Notes: generated by a model not told the origin, from the sequence alone. Counted from the stretch's first letter, positions 48,962 to 58,591 are shown. The stretch: 64,000 nucleotides of DNA from Candidatus Marispirochaeta associata (GCA_001749745.1 JWTM01000424.1:1-64000), one strand, 5' to 3'. A program made the numbers and translations.

Positions 48962-51900
48962 TCATTCGCCGAGCGGAAAATCCAGATCGGTTTTGGTCAG
49001 TAAATGATGAATTTCCGCGGAGCTATACTCCTTCGTTTCCTGCCGGAAACTGTTATCTCGAAGATAGACCAGATAGGTTTCCACCGGTTTCCGGCAGAGT
49101 TCGGTGAGCGCCCGCCGGTAGAGCCACATCTGCATTGAATAGGCTCCCGGACAGATGCGGCGGTTGGTCTTGAAATCGATACAGAGTATCCGGTCGCCCA
49201 GATCGGCATAGAGATCGATAACGCCGTCGACGATCCGCCTCTCGCCGTCGGTTTCCAGGGCCAGGGTGAAGGACGCTTCCGAAATCAGCCGGATATCCTC
49301 CGGTATCAGGGCGCGGCGGGCCTCGGAATTCCAGAAGGAGAGGGCCATTTGGGTTGCGGCCGTTTTCAGTTTGAGAGCATCCTCATCGGAGTAACCCTCG
49401 AGCTCCTCGTCCAGCAGGGGAGGCAGTCCGGCGGTATGCTCTTCCAGGGCCTGGTGCACCAGGGTGCCGAAGCTCTCTTCCCGGCCTTCGATCAGCGGGT
49501 CCACCGCTAAAGCGGGGAGCTCCCGGGACTCGGCGATCTCCCCCTCGCGACCTGCGAGCTCTTCGGCGGCGAGGGTGTTGAGGCGGCTTACGCTGAGCGG
49601 TCCGGCTGTTTTGAGCGCGGGAAAGAGCGGTCTCTCCGCCTGTGTCCTATAGGCCGCGATCGGCCGGGGGCGTTTCAGACGGCCGAGGGCGCGAAGATCC
49701 TTGGCGGTGCGGGACGGGAAGCGGCTGATATAGGGACTGTCGAGGGTGTCGGGATCGGTACCTAAACCTCGGCAGATAAGATCCAGCAGGGAGGGGACGC
49801 CGGCGCTTCGTTTCGGCCGGTATCCGAGCATTATCAGGTGCTGTTCCGCCCGGGTGCAGGCGACATAGAGGAGGCGCTTGAGCTCCGCCGTCTCGTGTAA
49901 CTCGTTCTGCGCCTTCCCCTGTTCGTAGAAGGGGTTATATTTGGCCTTGCCCTTGTTCCCGGATTCGCTCTCCACCGCCAGGTTGACCGTCAGGCCGTAC
50001 TCTTCATCCAGGTAGTAAGGGGCCCGCTTGCCGGAGTTCAGGCTCCCCTGGCCGGTGGAGCCGAGGAGAACGACGGGAAACTCCAGACCCTTGGATTTAT
50101 GAATCGTCATGATTCGAACCCCTTCGCTCTCGCCTTTCAGGATCTCCACCTCCTCGAGCTTCTTGTAGTCCCCCAGGTTCTCGCGCAGGAAATCGAGAAA
50201 GAGAGCCATCGACTCCCCAGTACGCCAACTGCGGTCGGCCAAGGCCAGCAGGTAGTCATAGTACTCGAGATAGCCGTGATACCCGGGGTCCTTCAGCAGG
50301 TTGTAGCGGTACCCCCAGTCGTACCAGAGGTAGCGAATGACCTCCCGGTGGGGTATACGATCGATCCGTTGCGAAAGTTCGCGGATCAGCTCTGATCCGC
50401 GGCGGTATTTGGTCGCCTCCGCCTCGGGGAAGCGGTCGGGATCACCCGCCAAGGGCGGCGTATCATCGGCGAGCTCCTGCAGCAGCGTTTCGTCGTTCAG
50501 GTTGACGAAGAGAGAGCGCAGGAAGATCGCGTAGGCGTTCCGGTCATCGGGGTAGACGCAGAGCTGCAGGGCGGCGTAGATGTCGTTGGCCGGGGCCTCC
50601 ATGAAGAGGGTGCGGATATTCTCGGTGCGGTAAGGGATACCGAAACGGCGGAACATATTCTCATAGCGAATCTGGTTGCCCGTGGAGCGTAAGAGCAGCG
50701 CAAAATCGCTGTACCGGGGCCTCCTCAGTTCCTCATTCTCTTCGATTCGAAAACTCCTATCCTGAACAGCTTCGTGAATCAGCCGGGCCGCCTCGTAGGC
50801 CTCCGAATCGATCGCTTCCACGGTCTCCTCGGTCTCGTCCTCCTCTTCGAGCAAGCGGAGCTCGATCTGGGCTTCCTTGTTGAGGCTCTTCCAGGGGCGC
50901 CCTTTGAGCTCCTCGAAGCGGGCTTCGTAATCGCAGATCTCCTCACTCTCCGGTTCCATCACCCGGGGGAAGAAGCCGTTGAAGAAGTCGATCAGCCGGG
51001 GATCGCTGCGGTAGTTGGTGGAAAGCTTGATCTCCCCCTCGCCGAGTTCCCGTGAGAGGCGCTTGAAGACGCTGACGTCGGCTCCCCGGAAGCGGTAGAT
51101 CGACTGCTTCTCGTCCCCGACGAAGAAGAGTTTCTCCCCATCCAGATCCTCCGGCCGGGGGATGCCTTTGCTCCGGGAGTCCTGCTTTTCGGCTAAGAGA
51201 TAGAGGAGCTCTTTCTGTTTCTCATTGTTGTCCTGAAACTCGTCGATCATGATGTGGGAAAACTGGGATTTGTAGAAGGAACGTAAGCTCTGATCCTCGC
51301 TGAGGAGCTCCACGGCCATGGCGACCACGTCGCCGAATGAGACGACCCCCCGCCGCTGCTTGAGCCGGTTCCACTCCTCGGTGTAGAGATCCATCAGTTC
51401 CATCAGTCCCGCATAGGTATCCCGCTCCTTGAGGATGCTCAGGAAGGAGACGGACTCCTCTCCCAAAGGCACTAGCTCCTCGAGGAATTCCCGCAGCAGA
51501 AGCAGATTGGGATCCTTCACATTGCTCCCGGGCTTGCGATAGGGCTTGATTCCGGCTCGCCCGATGAGGAGGTCCCACTCTTCGTTTTCTAGCAAGGGCA
51601 GCGGATCGGTCCAGGCGGAGGCGGCCTTGGCGGCGTTCTCTATGGTTGATCCCGTGCCGACGGCGGCGGCTGCAATCTGACGGTAGATTCCGTCCATACG
51701 CATCAGGTTTTCTTCCGCCCGGCGGCGGCAGGTCTCCTCCTGGCGGCGGAACTCCTCGCTATGAGCGCCCCGGCGGGTCAGGTGCAGCTCCCGCAGGCCG
51801 TAGCTGCTGAAAAAATCCTTCCAGACCGTTTCGAAGCCGTTGGCCGCGATCAATCTGCGCAAGGCGGGGTTCTTTTGGTGCTTCAAGATAAACTCGAGGG

Positions 51901-52294
51901 CGAGCTCGTCGGCGGCTTTCTTGAGCGACTCCTGGTCGACGCTAAAGGAGAGGGGGAGTCCGAAACGAGGTGCGTCGTTCCGGGCCAGCCGGGCGCAGAA
52001 GCTGTCCAAGGTGGAGATCGAGGCCTGATCGAACTGACCCAACTGTTCCCGGATCCGGGGATTATCGCTCTCGGCGGCCAAGAGGTGGTGGATGCGGGCG
52101 TACATCTCCGCCGCGGCCTTGCGGGTAAAGGTCAGGGTAAGGATTTCCGGAACTCTGGCGCCCTCCCGTACCAGCGCTAGAAAGCGGGCGGCCAGCACGG
52201 TCGTCTTCCCTGAACCGGCGCCGGCGGCGACCACGGCGTTGTCCCGTACGGCGACGGCCTGTTGCTGATCGGGATCGAACTTCTTATCAGGCAT
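48962..52294 (-). CDS. addA: AddA-type helicase-nuclease subunit (double-strand break repair)
   Basis: A 1110-residue UvrD-family helicase with a C-terminal nuclease. Helicase motifs include Walker A AAGAGSGKTT (about residues 23-32), FTRKAAAEM, MIDEFQDNN and FVGDEKQSIYRFRGADV, followed by GVRIMTIHKSKGLEFPVVLL. The RecB-like nuclease part has ILCIDFKTNR with the catalytic Asp and Lys near residue 1040. With AddB it processes DNA ends for RecA loading. It starts three bases after the addB stop. Confidence 0.92.
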   Translation of the reverse strand: MPDKKFDPDQQQAVAVRDNAVVAAGAGSGKTTVLAARFLALVREGARVPEILTLTFTRKAAAEMYARIHHLLAAESDNPRIREQLGQFDQASISTLDSFCARLARNDAPRFGLPLSFSVDQESLKKAADELALEFILKHQKNPALRRLIAANGFETVWKDFFSSYGLRELHLTRRGAHSEEFRRQEETCRRRAEENLMRMDGIYRQIAAAAVGTGSTIENAAKAASAWTDPLPLLENEEWDLLIGRAGIKPYRKPGSNVKDPNLLLLREFLEELVPLGEESVSFLSILKERDTYAGLMELMDLYTEEWNRLKQRRGVVSFGDVVAMAVELLSEDQSLRSFYKSQFSHIMIDEFQDNNEKQKELLYLLAEKQDSRSKGIPRPEDLDGEKLFFVGDEKQSIYRFRGADVSVFKRLSRELGEGEIKLSTNYRSDPRLIDFFNGFFPRVMEPESEEICDYEARFEELKGRPWKSLNKEAQIELRLLEEEDETEETVEAIDSEAYEAARLIHEAVQDRSFRIEENEELRRPRYSDFALLLRSTGNQIRYENMFRRFGIPYRTENIRTLFMEAPANDIYAALQLCVYPDDRNAYAIFLRSLFVNLNDETLLQELADDTPPLAGDPDRFPEAEATKYRRGSELIRELSQRIDRIPHREVIRYLWYDWGYRYNLLKDPGYHGYLEYYDYLLALADRSWRTGESMALFLDFLRENLGDYKKLEEVEILKGESEGVRIMTIHKSKGLEFPVVLLGSTGQGSLNSGKRAPYYLDEEYGLTVNLAVESESGNKGKAKYNPFYEQGKAQNELHETAELKRLLYVACTRAEQHLIMLGYRPKRSAGVPSLLDLICRGLGTDPDTLDSPYISRFPSRTAKDLRALGRLKRPRPIAAYRTQAERPLFPALKTAGPLSVSRLNTLAAEELAGREGEIAESRELPALAVDPLIEGREESFGTLVHQALEEHTAGLPPLLDEELEGYSDEDALKLKTAATQMALSFWNSEARRALIPEDIRLISEASFTLALETDGERRIVDGVIDLYADLGDRILCIDFKTNRRICPGAYSMQMWLYRRALTELCRKPVETYLVYLRDNSFRQETKEYSSAEIHHLLTKTDLDFPLGE

Positions 52295-52297
52295 CCT

Positions 52298-54982
52298 CTA
52301 CTCTCCCCTCTCTTCTCGCACAATATAGCGGCTGCGGCAGAGGGCGCGGAGGGGACAGCCTGCGCACTCCTCGGGATCGCTCCGGTAATCGCCCTCCCTC
52401 AAGCGCTCAGCCATGCTCTGCAGCTTCTCTTCGGTCAGCGAGATCAGCGCGCGGAACTTCTCATCCGTAAGCATGGGCTTCCGCCTCTTCGGATCGACGT
52501 CGTCGCTCAAGACCTTGTAGCGTCCCTCCGCCGCCGAGTAATAGGCGGTGGTAAGCTCGTCATCGGGCCCAATACGTCCCCGGTCCTCGAGGAGCAGCCG
52601 GTAGAAGGGGAGCTGAAGGCTTGCGGGGGATCCCCGGTCGGGATCCATATCGCCCCGGGTGAGTTTGAAGCTGCGCTTGTAGTCGACGATCAGCATCTCT
52701 CCCGCCGGTCCGCGGGACACTCGGTCGATCCGGCCAACAGCGGGAACCCCGGCGATGGTGCCGGTCAGATCGTCCTCGCTCTCTACCGGAGCATAGCCGT
52801 CGAAGTGTTCGCTCTCGCCCTTTGGAAAGCGACGGGCGAAGCGGAGCAGCTCTTCGGCCGAGGCGCGCCAGGCGGGGGCGATCGGGAGCGGCCGGCGCTC
52901 TTCGTCGGTTAGAAGCTTCTCGGCAATGGAGATGATTGCTTCTACGTACTCCTCCAGTCGGGCCGACTGAAAGCGACCCTCCGGGAGTCCGGCGATGAAA
53001 TCCTCCAGGATCGAGTGGAGCAGAATCCCCTCCTTCAGATAGTCCCGGAGAACCGCCCGATACTCCACTTCTCGGATACCGAGGATCCGTTCGAAGAGGA
53101 AGGCGAAGGGACAGGCGATGAAGGCGTCTAAGTCGGTGGCGGAGATGCCGAGTTTCTCTTCCCGGTTCAGGAAGCGGTCGACTAGGCTCCGCGTGAGTCC
53201 CTCATGATCCAGCGCGGTCTCGAGAAGATCATTGCCTCGGGGGAGAGCGCCGGTTTCGGCGAAGCGTCTGAAGCCCGCCCTTTGCCATTTCGTGACGAAG
53301 GGGCTTGCAACCTCCCGGCCCAAGAAGAACTCCTCGTCCTGCCGTTCGGGATCGAAAGGCGGCCTGTACCCGGGCTCATCCTCCGGCCGCAGCTCGAGCC
53401 CCGCCTCGACAAAGAGTCCCGGAGCCAGGCCCGGACCGCGGAATCCCTCGTCCGCGCAACTGGCTATCACCGTCTCGCCCGAGGCGAGGTAGACCTTCAG
53501 ATAGGCGTCGGTGGCGTCCTCATCGCTGATTTCCGCCTCCGCCCGCTGGGCTTCGTTGAGGGGATAGCCTCGATCCCAGGCGACGGCCGCGGAATCCTGG
53601 GTCAGGAAGGGGATGAAGTGATAGGCCGGATCGATACCGGCGGAGACCCGGTAGGGATAGACGGCGATGCCCCCTCTCTGCTGCTGCTCTACGTAGTTCT
53701 GTCCCCCCAGGGCTTCAATCCATACCGCGTAGGGCGAGGGTGTGATAAGCTCGGGAAACTCCGCCTCGGTACGGACGAACTCCTTGAGCACATCCAGGGC
53801 GCGTTGAAAGGCGTAGAGCTGCAGCGGCTCGTCGGATTGCCAGCGCTCGGTGTCGAGAAAGCTGCCGGAAAAGGCCTGCATGCGGCTTGCCAGGTCGGCG
53901 AAGCTGGGGGAGGAGGTGAGTTGTTGCAAGCCGCTACTCAAGCGCCGGTAGAGTTCGAGGCTCTCCCGGCGCCCCGCCTTGGCCAACTGCTCCTCCCAGC
54001 CGTGGGTTATTCGTCCCTCCCGCCAGTTCCGCACCACGTAGGCATCGATCCCGTGACGGATAAGGACCCGGAAGGACTCCTTCTCGCGCCAGGGGAGGGC
54101 CTCATTGAGGAGGAGGTTCTTCATCCGGTCGAGCTCGAAGGAGGAGTCGACCAGTTCGTCGATCAGACTGAAGAGACGCACCGAGGCGTACTCGCTAAGG
54201 GCTTTGCCGGTACGAAAGACGAGGGGTATATCGTAGCGCCGGGCGGCCTCCTCGATGGGGTAGCGGTTCTCTTCGATCGAGGGGAGGGTGATGATGATCT
54301 GATCCGCTCCGCAGCCGGCGTCGATCAAGCCGCGGATACGGGCGAAGAGGGCGTCGGCCTCAAGCTTTTCGTTGCGGTATAGGTTAATGGGTCCTAAAGC
54401 ATTCTTGGGCACCGGAAAGAGTTCGATCAGCCTATGAGCCGTGAGATCCGACCGGTAGGCCGGATAATCCTCCAGGAGCTCCGGGAAGCAGAGCAGATAG
54501 GGGGTATCCAGCCTTTCGAGGGTCGGCTTCAGCAAGGAGGGTTCGTAGAGACCGTGCTGATCGAGGAAGGCCCGGTAGCGCCGGTGCAGGGCATCGATGT
54601 CCCGGGCTATGGGCCAATCTTTGCCGCCCAGTTGGGGCATAAGCGTCGCCAGGCGAGGTAGGATCCGTACCAGTTCAGCGGCACCCCCTCCGCCGGCGGG
54701 AAGCAAGCGCTCGAGAAAGGGATCCTGCCGCTGTGCCTCGGCGGTATGGACGGCGAAGAGGGTGCGGACGGCGGCATTGACCGGCCGGCGCTCCTCCCGC
54801 AGACCGAAGCAGCGCTCCTTAAAGCGGTCCCAGGAGATAAAGCGGTCGCCCCAAACCGCATTCGGCCCGTCGTCGGCGACAATCGCGTGCCGCCAGAAGC
54901 GGGCGCTTATCTCCGAAGGGAAGACGAAGCGCTGCTCTTCCCGGTCGAGAAGACTAAGAATCCGTTCCTTGAGCTGCTGCAT
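52298..54982 (-). CDS. addB: AddB-type exonuclease subunit with iron-sulfur nuclease domain
   Basis: An 894-residue partner of AddA. The C-terminal third is a PD-(D/E)xK nuclease of the RecB/Cas4 type: IACPFAFLFERILG supplies the first Cys, EMLIVDYKRSF holds the catalytic Asp/Lys, and ECAGCPLRALC the remaining three Cys of a [4Fe-4S] cluster. The N-terminal part is an inactivated helicase-like region, as expected for AddB. The gene lies immediately upstream of addA in the same operon. Confidence 0.85.
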   Translation of the reverse strand: MQQLKERILSLLDREEQRFVFPSEISARFWRHAIVADDGPNAVWGDRFISWDRFKERCFGLREERRPVNAAVRTLFAVHTAEAQRQDPFLERLLPAGGGGAAELVRILPRLATLMPQLGGKDWPIARDIDALHRRYRAFLDQHGLYEPSLLKPTLERLDTPYLLCFPELLEDYPAYRSDLTAHRLIELFPVPKNALGPINLYRNEKLEADALFARIRGLIDAGCGADQIIITLPSIEENRYPIEEAARRYDIPLVFRTGKALSEYASVRLFSLIDELVDSSFELDRMKNLLLNEALPWREKESFRVLIRHGIDAYVVRNWREGRITHGWEEQLAKAGRRESLELYRRLSSGLQQLTSSPSFADLASRMQAFSGSFLDTERWQSDEPLQLYAFQRALDVLKEFVRTEAEFPELITPSPYAVWIEALGGQNYVEQQQRGGIAVYPYRVSAGIDPAYHFIPFLTQDSAAVAWDRGYPLNEAQRAEAEISDEDATDAYLKVYLASGETVIASCADEGFRGPGLAPGLFVEAGLELRPEDEPGYRPPFDPERQDEEFFLGREVASPFVTKWQRAGFRRFAETGALPRGNDLLETALDHEGLTRSLVDRFLNREEKLGISATDLDAFIACPFAFLFERILGIREVEYRAVLRDYLKEGILLHSILEDFIAGLPEGRFQSARLEEYVEAIISIAEKLLTDEERRPLPIAPAWRASAEELLRFARRFPKGESEHFDGYAPVESEDDLTGTIAGVPAVGRIDRVSRGPAGEMLIVDYKRSFKLTRGDMDPDRGSPASLQLPFYRLLLEDRGRIGPDDELTTAYYSAAEGRYKVLSDDVDPKRRKPMLTDEKFRALISLTEEKLQSMAERLREGDYRSDPEECAGCPLRALCRSRYIVREERGE

Positions 54983-55036
54983 ATCTCGTGTATAGCATCG
55001 AAACGAGCCGGGAACAAGGGCGGAAAGGTAGCGATA

Positions 55037-56563
55037 CTAGCGGCGCAGGTAGGCGAGTTCCGCGGGGAGCATGATGTTATTGCCGTAGTTGTCCTCGCCG
55101 TAGCCGTTTTCGGCCAGAAGGCGCAGGTCGGCGAGGACCCGTCTATCGCCGGAGAACTCGACGGTCATACCGGTACGGATATCGATGCGTCCCATGGCGA
55201 GGAAATGGGCGATTCCCCGGGTGGCGAACTCGGCCAGGCTCTCGCCCTCTAAGTAGGAGATATCTTCCAGGGAGAAGTCGGTCTCGTAGAGAACGATCTG
55301 ATGATTCTCCAGAAGCTTGATCATCATTCGCCGCAGAGCCTTCTTCATGACCCCCTCGTCCTGGGGTACATGCCCCATGGTTGCGGCCAGCTCACAGACG
55401 ATTCCGGCCAGGGTCTTGCGCTTATGGGCGTTTATGGCCTCGTTGACCCGGAAGAGCTCCAGAGGACTGGCGGCATTGAACTCCTGATTGTCCATGTGCA
55501 GGGTTACCTCGCTCCCGTAGTGGGTTACGATCTTCGAGACCAGAGTGGAGGGCCGCACATGAAAGCCCCGGTACTGGGGTACCGGCGCCGAAATAGAGGC
55601 CTCTTCCGCATAGGCATGGATAATCTCCCGGCACAATTCCCGGCCGTTTTCGAAGAACCGGGCGGAGAAGGCCAGAATATAGTCGATCAGGATCGAGAGC
55701 AGCTCCGAGGGGGCAATGATTCCGTTGTGCCCCTGCAACATATGTCGTTCATAATAGTGGGAGAGAACGGTGCCCGTCTCCAACAGGTGAAAGATCGTGC
55801 TGGCGTGTCCCCGGAGGATCGGCAGATGCTCGTCCTGCTTCTCCGCATCCGAATCGAGGAGATAGGTATCGTAGGTAGACTGAATGCTGTGGAGGGCATG
55901 TTCCATGTTGCGGATGCGCGCCTCGTTGACCGGTTCGGGAATGCAATCCGGATAGTCGTCCTTCTTCTGGCGCTGGTTGATGGTGAAGAGTTCGGTATCC
56001 TCCGACAGGTTCAGGAAGGTGGTGGCCAAATTGACGATTGTCGGATCTGGATTATCGAGTTCCCGGCGGGGAAGATCCGGTTTCAGGGTTCCCTCGGGGA
56101 GCCGTTCAGTAAAATCCTGGCTGACGATGCCGGTTTCGAGGCGGTGGCTCTCGGCCTCGGCCAGAAGATTCTCCATGGCCTTCTTCAAGGCCGAGGTGCA
56201 TGCCTTCAGGGCCTTCCTCGTGGCCGCTAAGAAGTCCTCTTTGACCGAGAGAATCTTGTAACAGGGGTAGGAAGCGTAGATATGCGAGATGTTATGGACG
56301 ATCTGGGAGAATGCTTTGACCGCGGCTATGGATCGGCGAAACCCGTGCCAGGACTGGTTGTGCCGCGCTCCGTACTCATCCAAGAGCTCTTCGATAATAC
56401 GGCTTTCCAGATTCAGCCGCCCCAGGAAGGGACGAGTATACTTAAACCCGCCGTTCCGCTTCTCCGCCTCCTTGAGGAGGGTGATCAAGGATTGGGCTTT
56501 GGCCGTCATTAACTCTTGAAACGCGCGCTCTGAAACCTGTTTGTTCTTCCGCCATGCACTCAT
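55037..56563 (-). CDS. large protein with an internal HPr-like domain, function unknown
   Basis: A 508-residue soluble protein. Residues about 330-395 match HPr of the phosphotransferase system: YRGFHVRPSTLVSKIVTHYG with the phosphorylatable His335, then SEVTLHMDNQEFNAASPLEL with Ser366 at the regulatory-serine position. Free HPr is under 90 residues. Here it is embedded between a helical N-terminal region of about 320 residues and a C-terminal region of about 110 residues that I do not recognise. No other PTS gene is nearby. The gene is divergent from the cyclase pair, suggesting a link between phosphotransfer and cyclic nucleotide signalling. Confidence 0.7.
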   Translation of the reverse strand: MSAWRKNKQVSERAFQELMTAKAQSLITLLKEAEKRNGGFKYTRPFLGRLNLESRIIEELLDEYGARHNQSWHGFRRSIAAVKAFSQIVHNISHIYASYPCYKILSVKEDFLAATRKALKACTSALKKAMENLLAEAESHRLETGIVSQDFTERLPEGTLKPDLPRRELDNPDPTIVNLATTFLNLSEDTELFTINQRQKKDDYPDCIPEPVNEARIRNMEHALHSIQSTYDTYLLDSDAEKQDEHLPILRGHASTIFHLLETGTVLSHYYERHMLQGHNGIIAPSELLSILIDYILAFSARFFENGRELCREIIHAYAEEASISAPVPQYRGFHVRPSTLVSKIVTHYGSEVTLHMDNQEFNAASPLELFRVNEAINAHKRKTLAGIVCELAATMGHVPQDEGVMKKALRRMMIKLLENHQIVLYETDFSLEDISYLEGESLAEFATRGIAHFLAMGRIDIRTGMTVEFSGDRRVLADLRLLAENGYGEDNYGNNIMLPAELAYLRR

Positions 56564-56674
56564 GGATCAAAGCTCCATTTTCTCAATATATAACCAATCG
56601 CATACTAGAACAATACGGTTTCTACTCTTTTTTTAAGCTATCACCGGGAGAACTCCTTGGCAAGGGAAAGAGGC

Positions 56675-56704
56675 TTGACGGCGGAGCATTCCGCGGTTTT
56701 TAAT
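56675..56704 (+). promoter_or_regulatory. promoter of the cyclase pair, probably leaderless
   Basis: TTGACG (56675-56680) and TTTAAT (56699-56704) are 18 bases apart, and only five bases separate the -10 box from the GTG start at 56710. The GCGGA-GCAT-TCCGC inverted repeat in the spacer could be an operator or, with the TTTTT that follows, a weak terminator. Confidence 0.4.
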
Positions 56705-56709
56705 GAACC

Positions 56710-57624
56710 GTGCAGATTTCAAAGAGTGTCGTACGCCTGTCGATAAAATCCCTGGTCGAGTCTATGGATCTTCCCACCATGATCCATGTGGTGAAGGAGT
56801 TTATCCCGGACTACAATCTTCACCAGCGGACCGGTATTCCCGCCAGTATTGCCGTCGCCAACCTCGATGCGGCCAGTCGAATCGTCCAGGACATAATCGC
56901 CGAGGACCGTTTTCTCGACTTCATCGCCTATCTAATCCGTTACGAGGAAGAAGGGGTGATGGGACGCCGGATTACCATCGCCTACCTGCGGGAGATTCTC
57001 AAGGCGGTATTCGCCCAGGGCTATCTCTACGACAAGGATCAGCACATGTTCGTCGAGGATCCGCGTTTCAGGAAGAGCCGCAACTGGGGGGTTCTAAAGC
57101 CCGGAGTGGAGTATACGGTCTGTTTCTTGCGGATCGATATCGCCGGGAATACCCGCCTGGTGAAGGATAACAGCGCCGCCAAGGTCAACGCCGCCTACGG
57201 TTTCCTGCGCGAAACGGTTCATGCTTCGGTGGAGCGCAGAAACGGCCGGGTCTGGCTCTGGGAAGGGGACGGCGGGATTGCGGCCTTCACCTTCGGCAAT
57301 CGCAACCAATCGGCGGTACTGGCGGCGATGGAGATCCTCCACGAACTCTTCTTCTACAACAAGACGCGCTGCCCCCTGAAGACCGAACTCAAGGTCCGGG
57401 TAGGGGTCCATTCCGGGTCTTGCGAATATACCGAGGATAACGCGGCTCTGATAAAAAGCGAAGCGGTACAGCGGGTGATGGACGTGGAGAAGCAGCACAC
57501 TGCTCCGGGAGCCTGCACGATCAGCATTGTGGTCCGGGAGATGCTCGATCATCTGGTGTCCAGCCAGTTCAAACCGGTCAAAAGCGGTAACTACTTCAGC
57601 TATGCATTGGAGCTGGAAGCATGA
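56710..57624 (+). CDS. class III adenylate/guanylate cyclase homologue
   Basis: A 304-residue protein starting at GTG. Residues about 1-130 form a helical domain of unknown type; about 135-280 form a class III nucleotide cyclase domain. The two metal-binding aspartates are present: Asp143 in RIDIAGNTRL and Asp187 in WEGDGGIAAF, and LKVRVGVHSG follows. The region normally holding the transition-state Asn and Arg (here EAVQRVMDVEKQH) is atypical, so activity needs testing. The last four bases overlap the start of a degenerate paralogue. Confidence 0.78.
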   Translation: MQISKSVVRLSIKSLVESMDLPTMIHVVKEFIPDYNLHQRTGIPASIAVANLDAASRIVQDIIAEDRFLDFIAYLIRYEEEGVMGRRITIAYLREILKAVFAQGYLYDKDQHMFVEDPRFRKSRNWGVLKPGVEYTVCFLRIDIAGNTRLVKDNSAAKVNAAYGFLRETVHASVERRNGRVWLWEGDGGIAAFTFGNRNQSAVLAAMEILHELFFYNKTRCPLKTELKVRVGVHSGSCEYTEDNAALIKSEAVQRVMDVEKQHTAPGACTISIVVREMLDHLVSSQFKPVKSGNYFSYALELEA

Positions 57625-58562
57625 GGCGGTTGATTCTTCTCACGGATAATCGCGAGCGGCTGGTCTGCTTCGACACGGCGGAGCGATCCAAGAGTTTCGA
57701 GATCGAGATTCGGGCCAGCAAGGAGTGGAAGCAGCTCCTCCAAGGCTCCCCGGCATTGATCTATCTCGATCTCGGATCCATGAGCGATCGGGAGGCCAAG
57801 CGGGCGATCCGGGCCTTCGAGTCCCAGGAGGAGATCGCTTACGGTGTGGTTGATCCCGACGGCGTAGTTGCGGATCCGGCCGACCTCTTTCACGGCGGCG
57901 CCTCGGACTATATCGGTCCGGAGATGGCCCAGAAGAAGCTCCCTACGAGCCGCATCAGCCAGGCTTCGGAGTTCTATCCTGAACATGAGGAAGAGGCGGT
58001 CTTTAGCGATATCAGCTGGTCCGATATTCGGGAGGGAGAGGAGTACCCCTTCTTTTTTCTCTATGTGGAGCTCGATATTCTGGACGAATGGAAGCTCAAA
58101 TCGGGTAAGGGACTGATCTCCGGATTGATGAAGACCTTCGAAACCCATCTGACCCGGGTGCTCGGTCCCTTGGGCGGCCGGCTGTGGATGAAGAATCAAT
58201 ACGGCGGACTCTTTCTCTTCCCCTATTCCGAGGGGCCGAGCGATATCATTCCGGTCTGTATGCGTCTGGTAATGAACCGCGTACTGATCTCTACCGAGGT
58301 CTATAGCTACGGGACCCTGTTGCCTTACCATTTCGCCCTCGACCGGGGTACCACGGTCTACCGCCAACCGGAGAAGACCGGAACATTGATTTCCGACGCG
58401 GTGAACAATATCTTTCATTTAGGGCAGCAGCACACCCCGGCCGGCCATTTCGTGCTGAGCCAGGATGCGGCGGAACATATTCCCGCGGGCTTGAGGGACT
58501 CTTTTACCGATTTCGGCGCTTTTCACGAGCGTAAGATGCTTAGAATGAAGTTACCGAGGTAG
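57621..58562 (+). CDS. degenerate class III cyclase paralogue with receiver-like N-terminus
   Basis: A 313-residue protein in an ATGA overlap with the preceding cyclase. Residues 1-100 look receiver-like (LILLTDNRERLV, ALIYLDLGSMSDREAKRAIRAF). Residues about 143-290 align with the neighbour's cyclase domain: LYVELDIL with RIDIAG, GRLWMKNQYGGLFLF with GRVWLWEGDGGIAAF, YHFALDRGTTVYR with VRVGVHSGSCEYT, and a shared QQHTPAG/KQHTAPG block. The second metal Asp is replaced by Tyr194, so it is probably inactive alone and may be a regulatory partner. Confidence 0.7.
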   Translation: MRRLILLTDNRERLVCFDTAERSKSFEIEIRASKEWKQLLQGSPALIYLDLGSMSDREAKRAIRAFESQEEIAYGVVDPDGVVADPADLFHGGASDYIGPEMAQKKLPTSRISQASEFYPEHEEEAVFSDISWSDIREGEEYPFFFLYVELDILDEWKLKSGKGLISGLMKTFETHLTRVLGPLGGRLWMKNQYGGLFLFPYSEGPSDIIPVCMRLVMNRVLISTEVYSYGTLLPYHFALDRGTTVYRQPEKTGTLISDAVNNIFHLGQQHTPAGHFVLSQDAAEHIPAGLRDSFTDFGAFHERKMLRMKLPR

Positions 58563-58591
58563 TTGACATGTACGATGAGTATCGATATGCT
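58563..58591 (+). promoter_or_regulatory. tRNA-Ala promoter
   Basis: TTGACA (58563-58568) and TATGCT (58586-58591) are 17 bases apart, a strong promoter whose start would lie a few bases before the tRNA. Confidence 0.75.

Noticed and set aside
53204-54382. Long open frame on the plus strand (392 codons) opposite addB
   Set aside because: It lies entirely antisense to addB, whose nuclease and cysteine motifs are clear. The translation is Gly/Arg/Glu-rich with no domain pattern and is a by-product of high GC.
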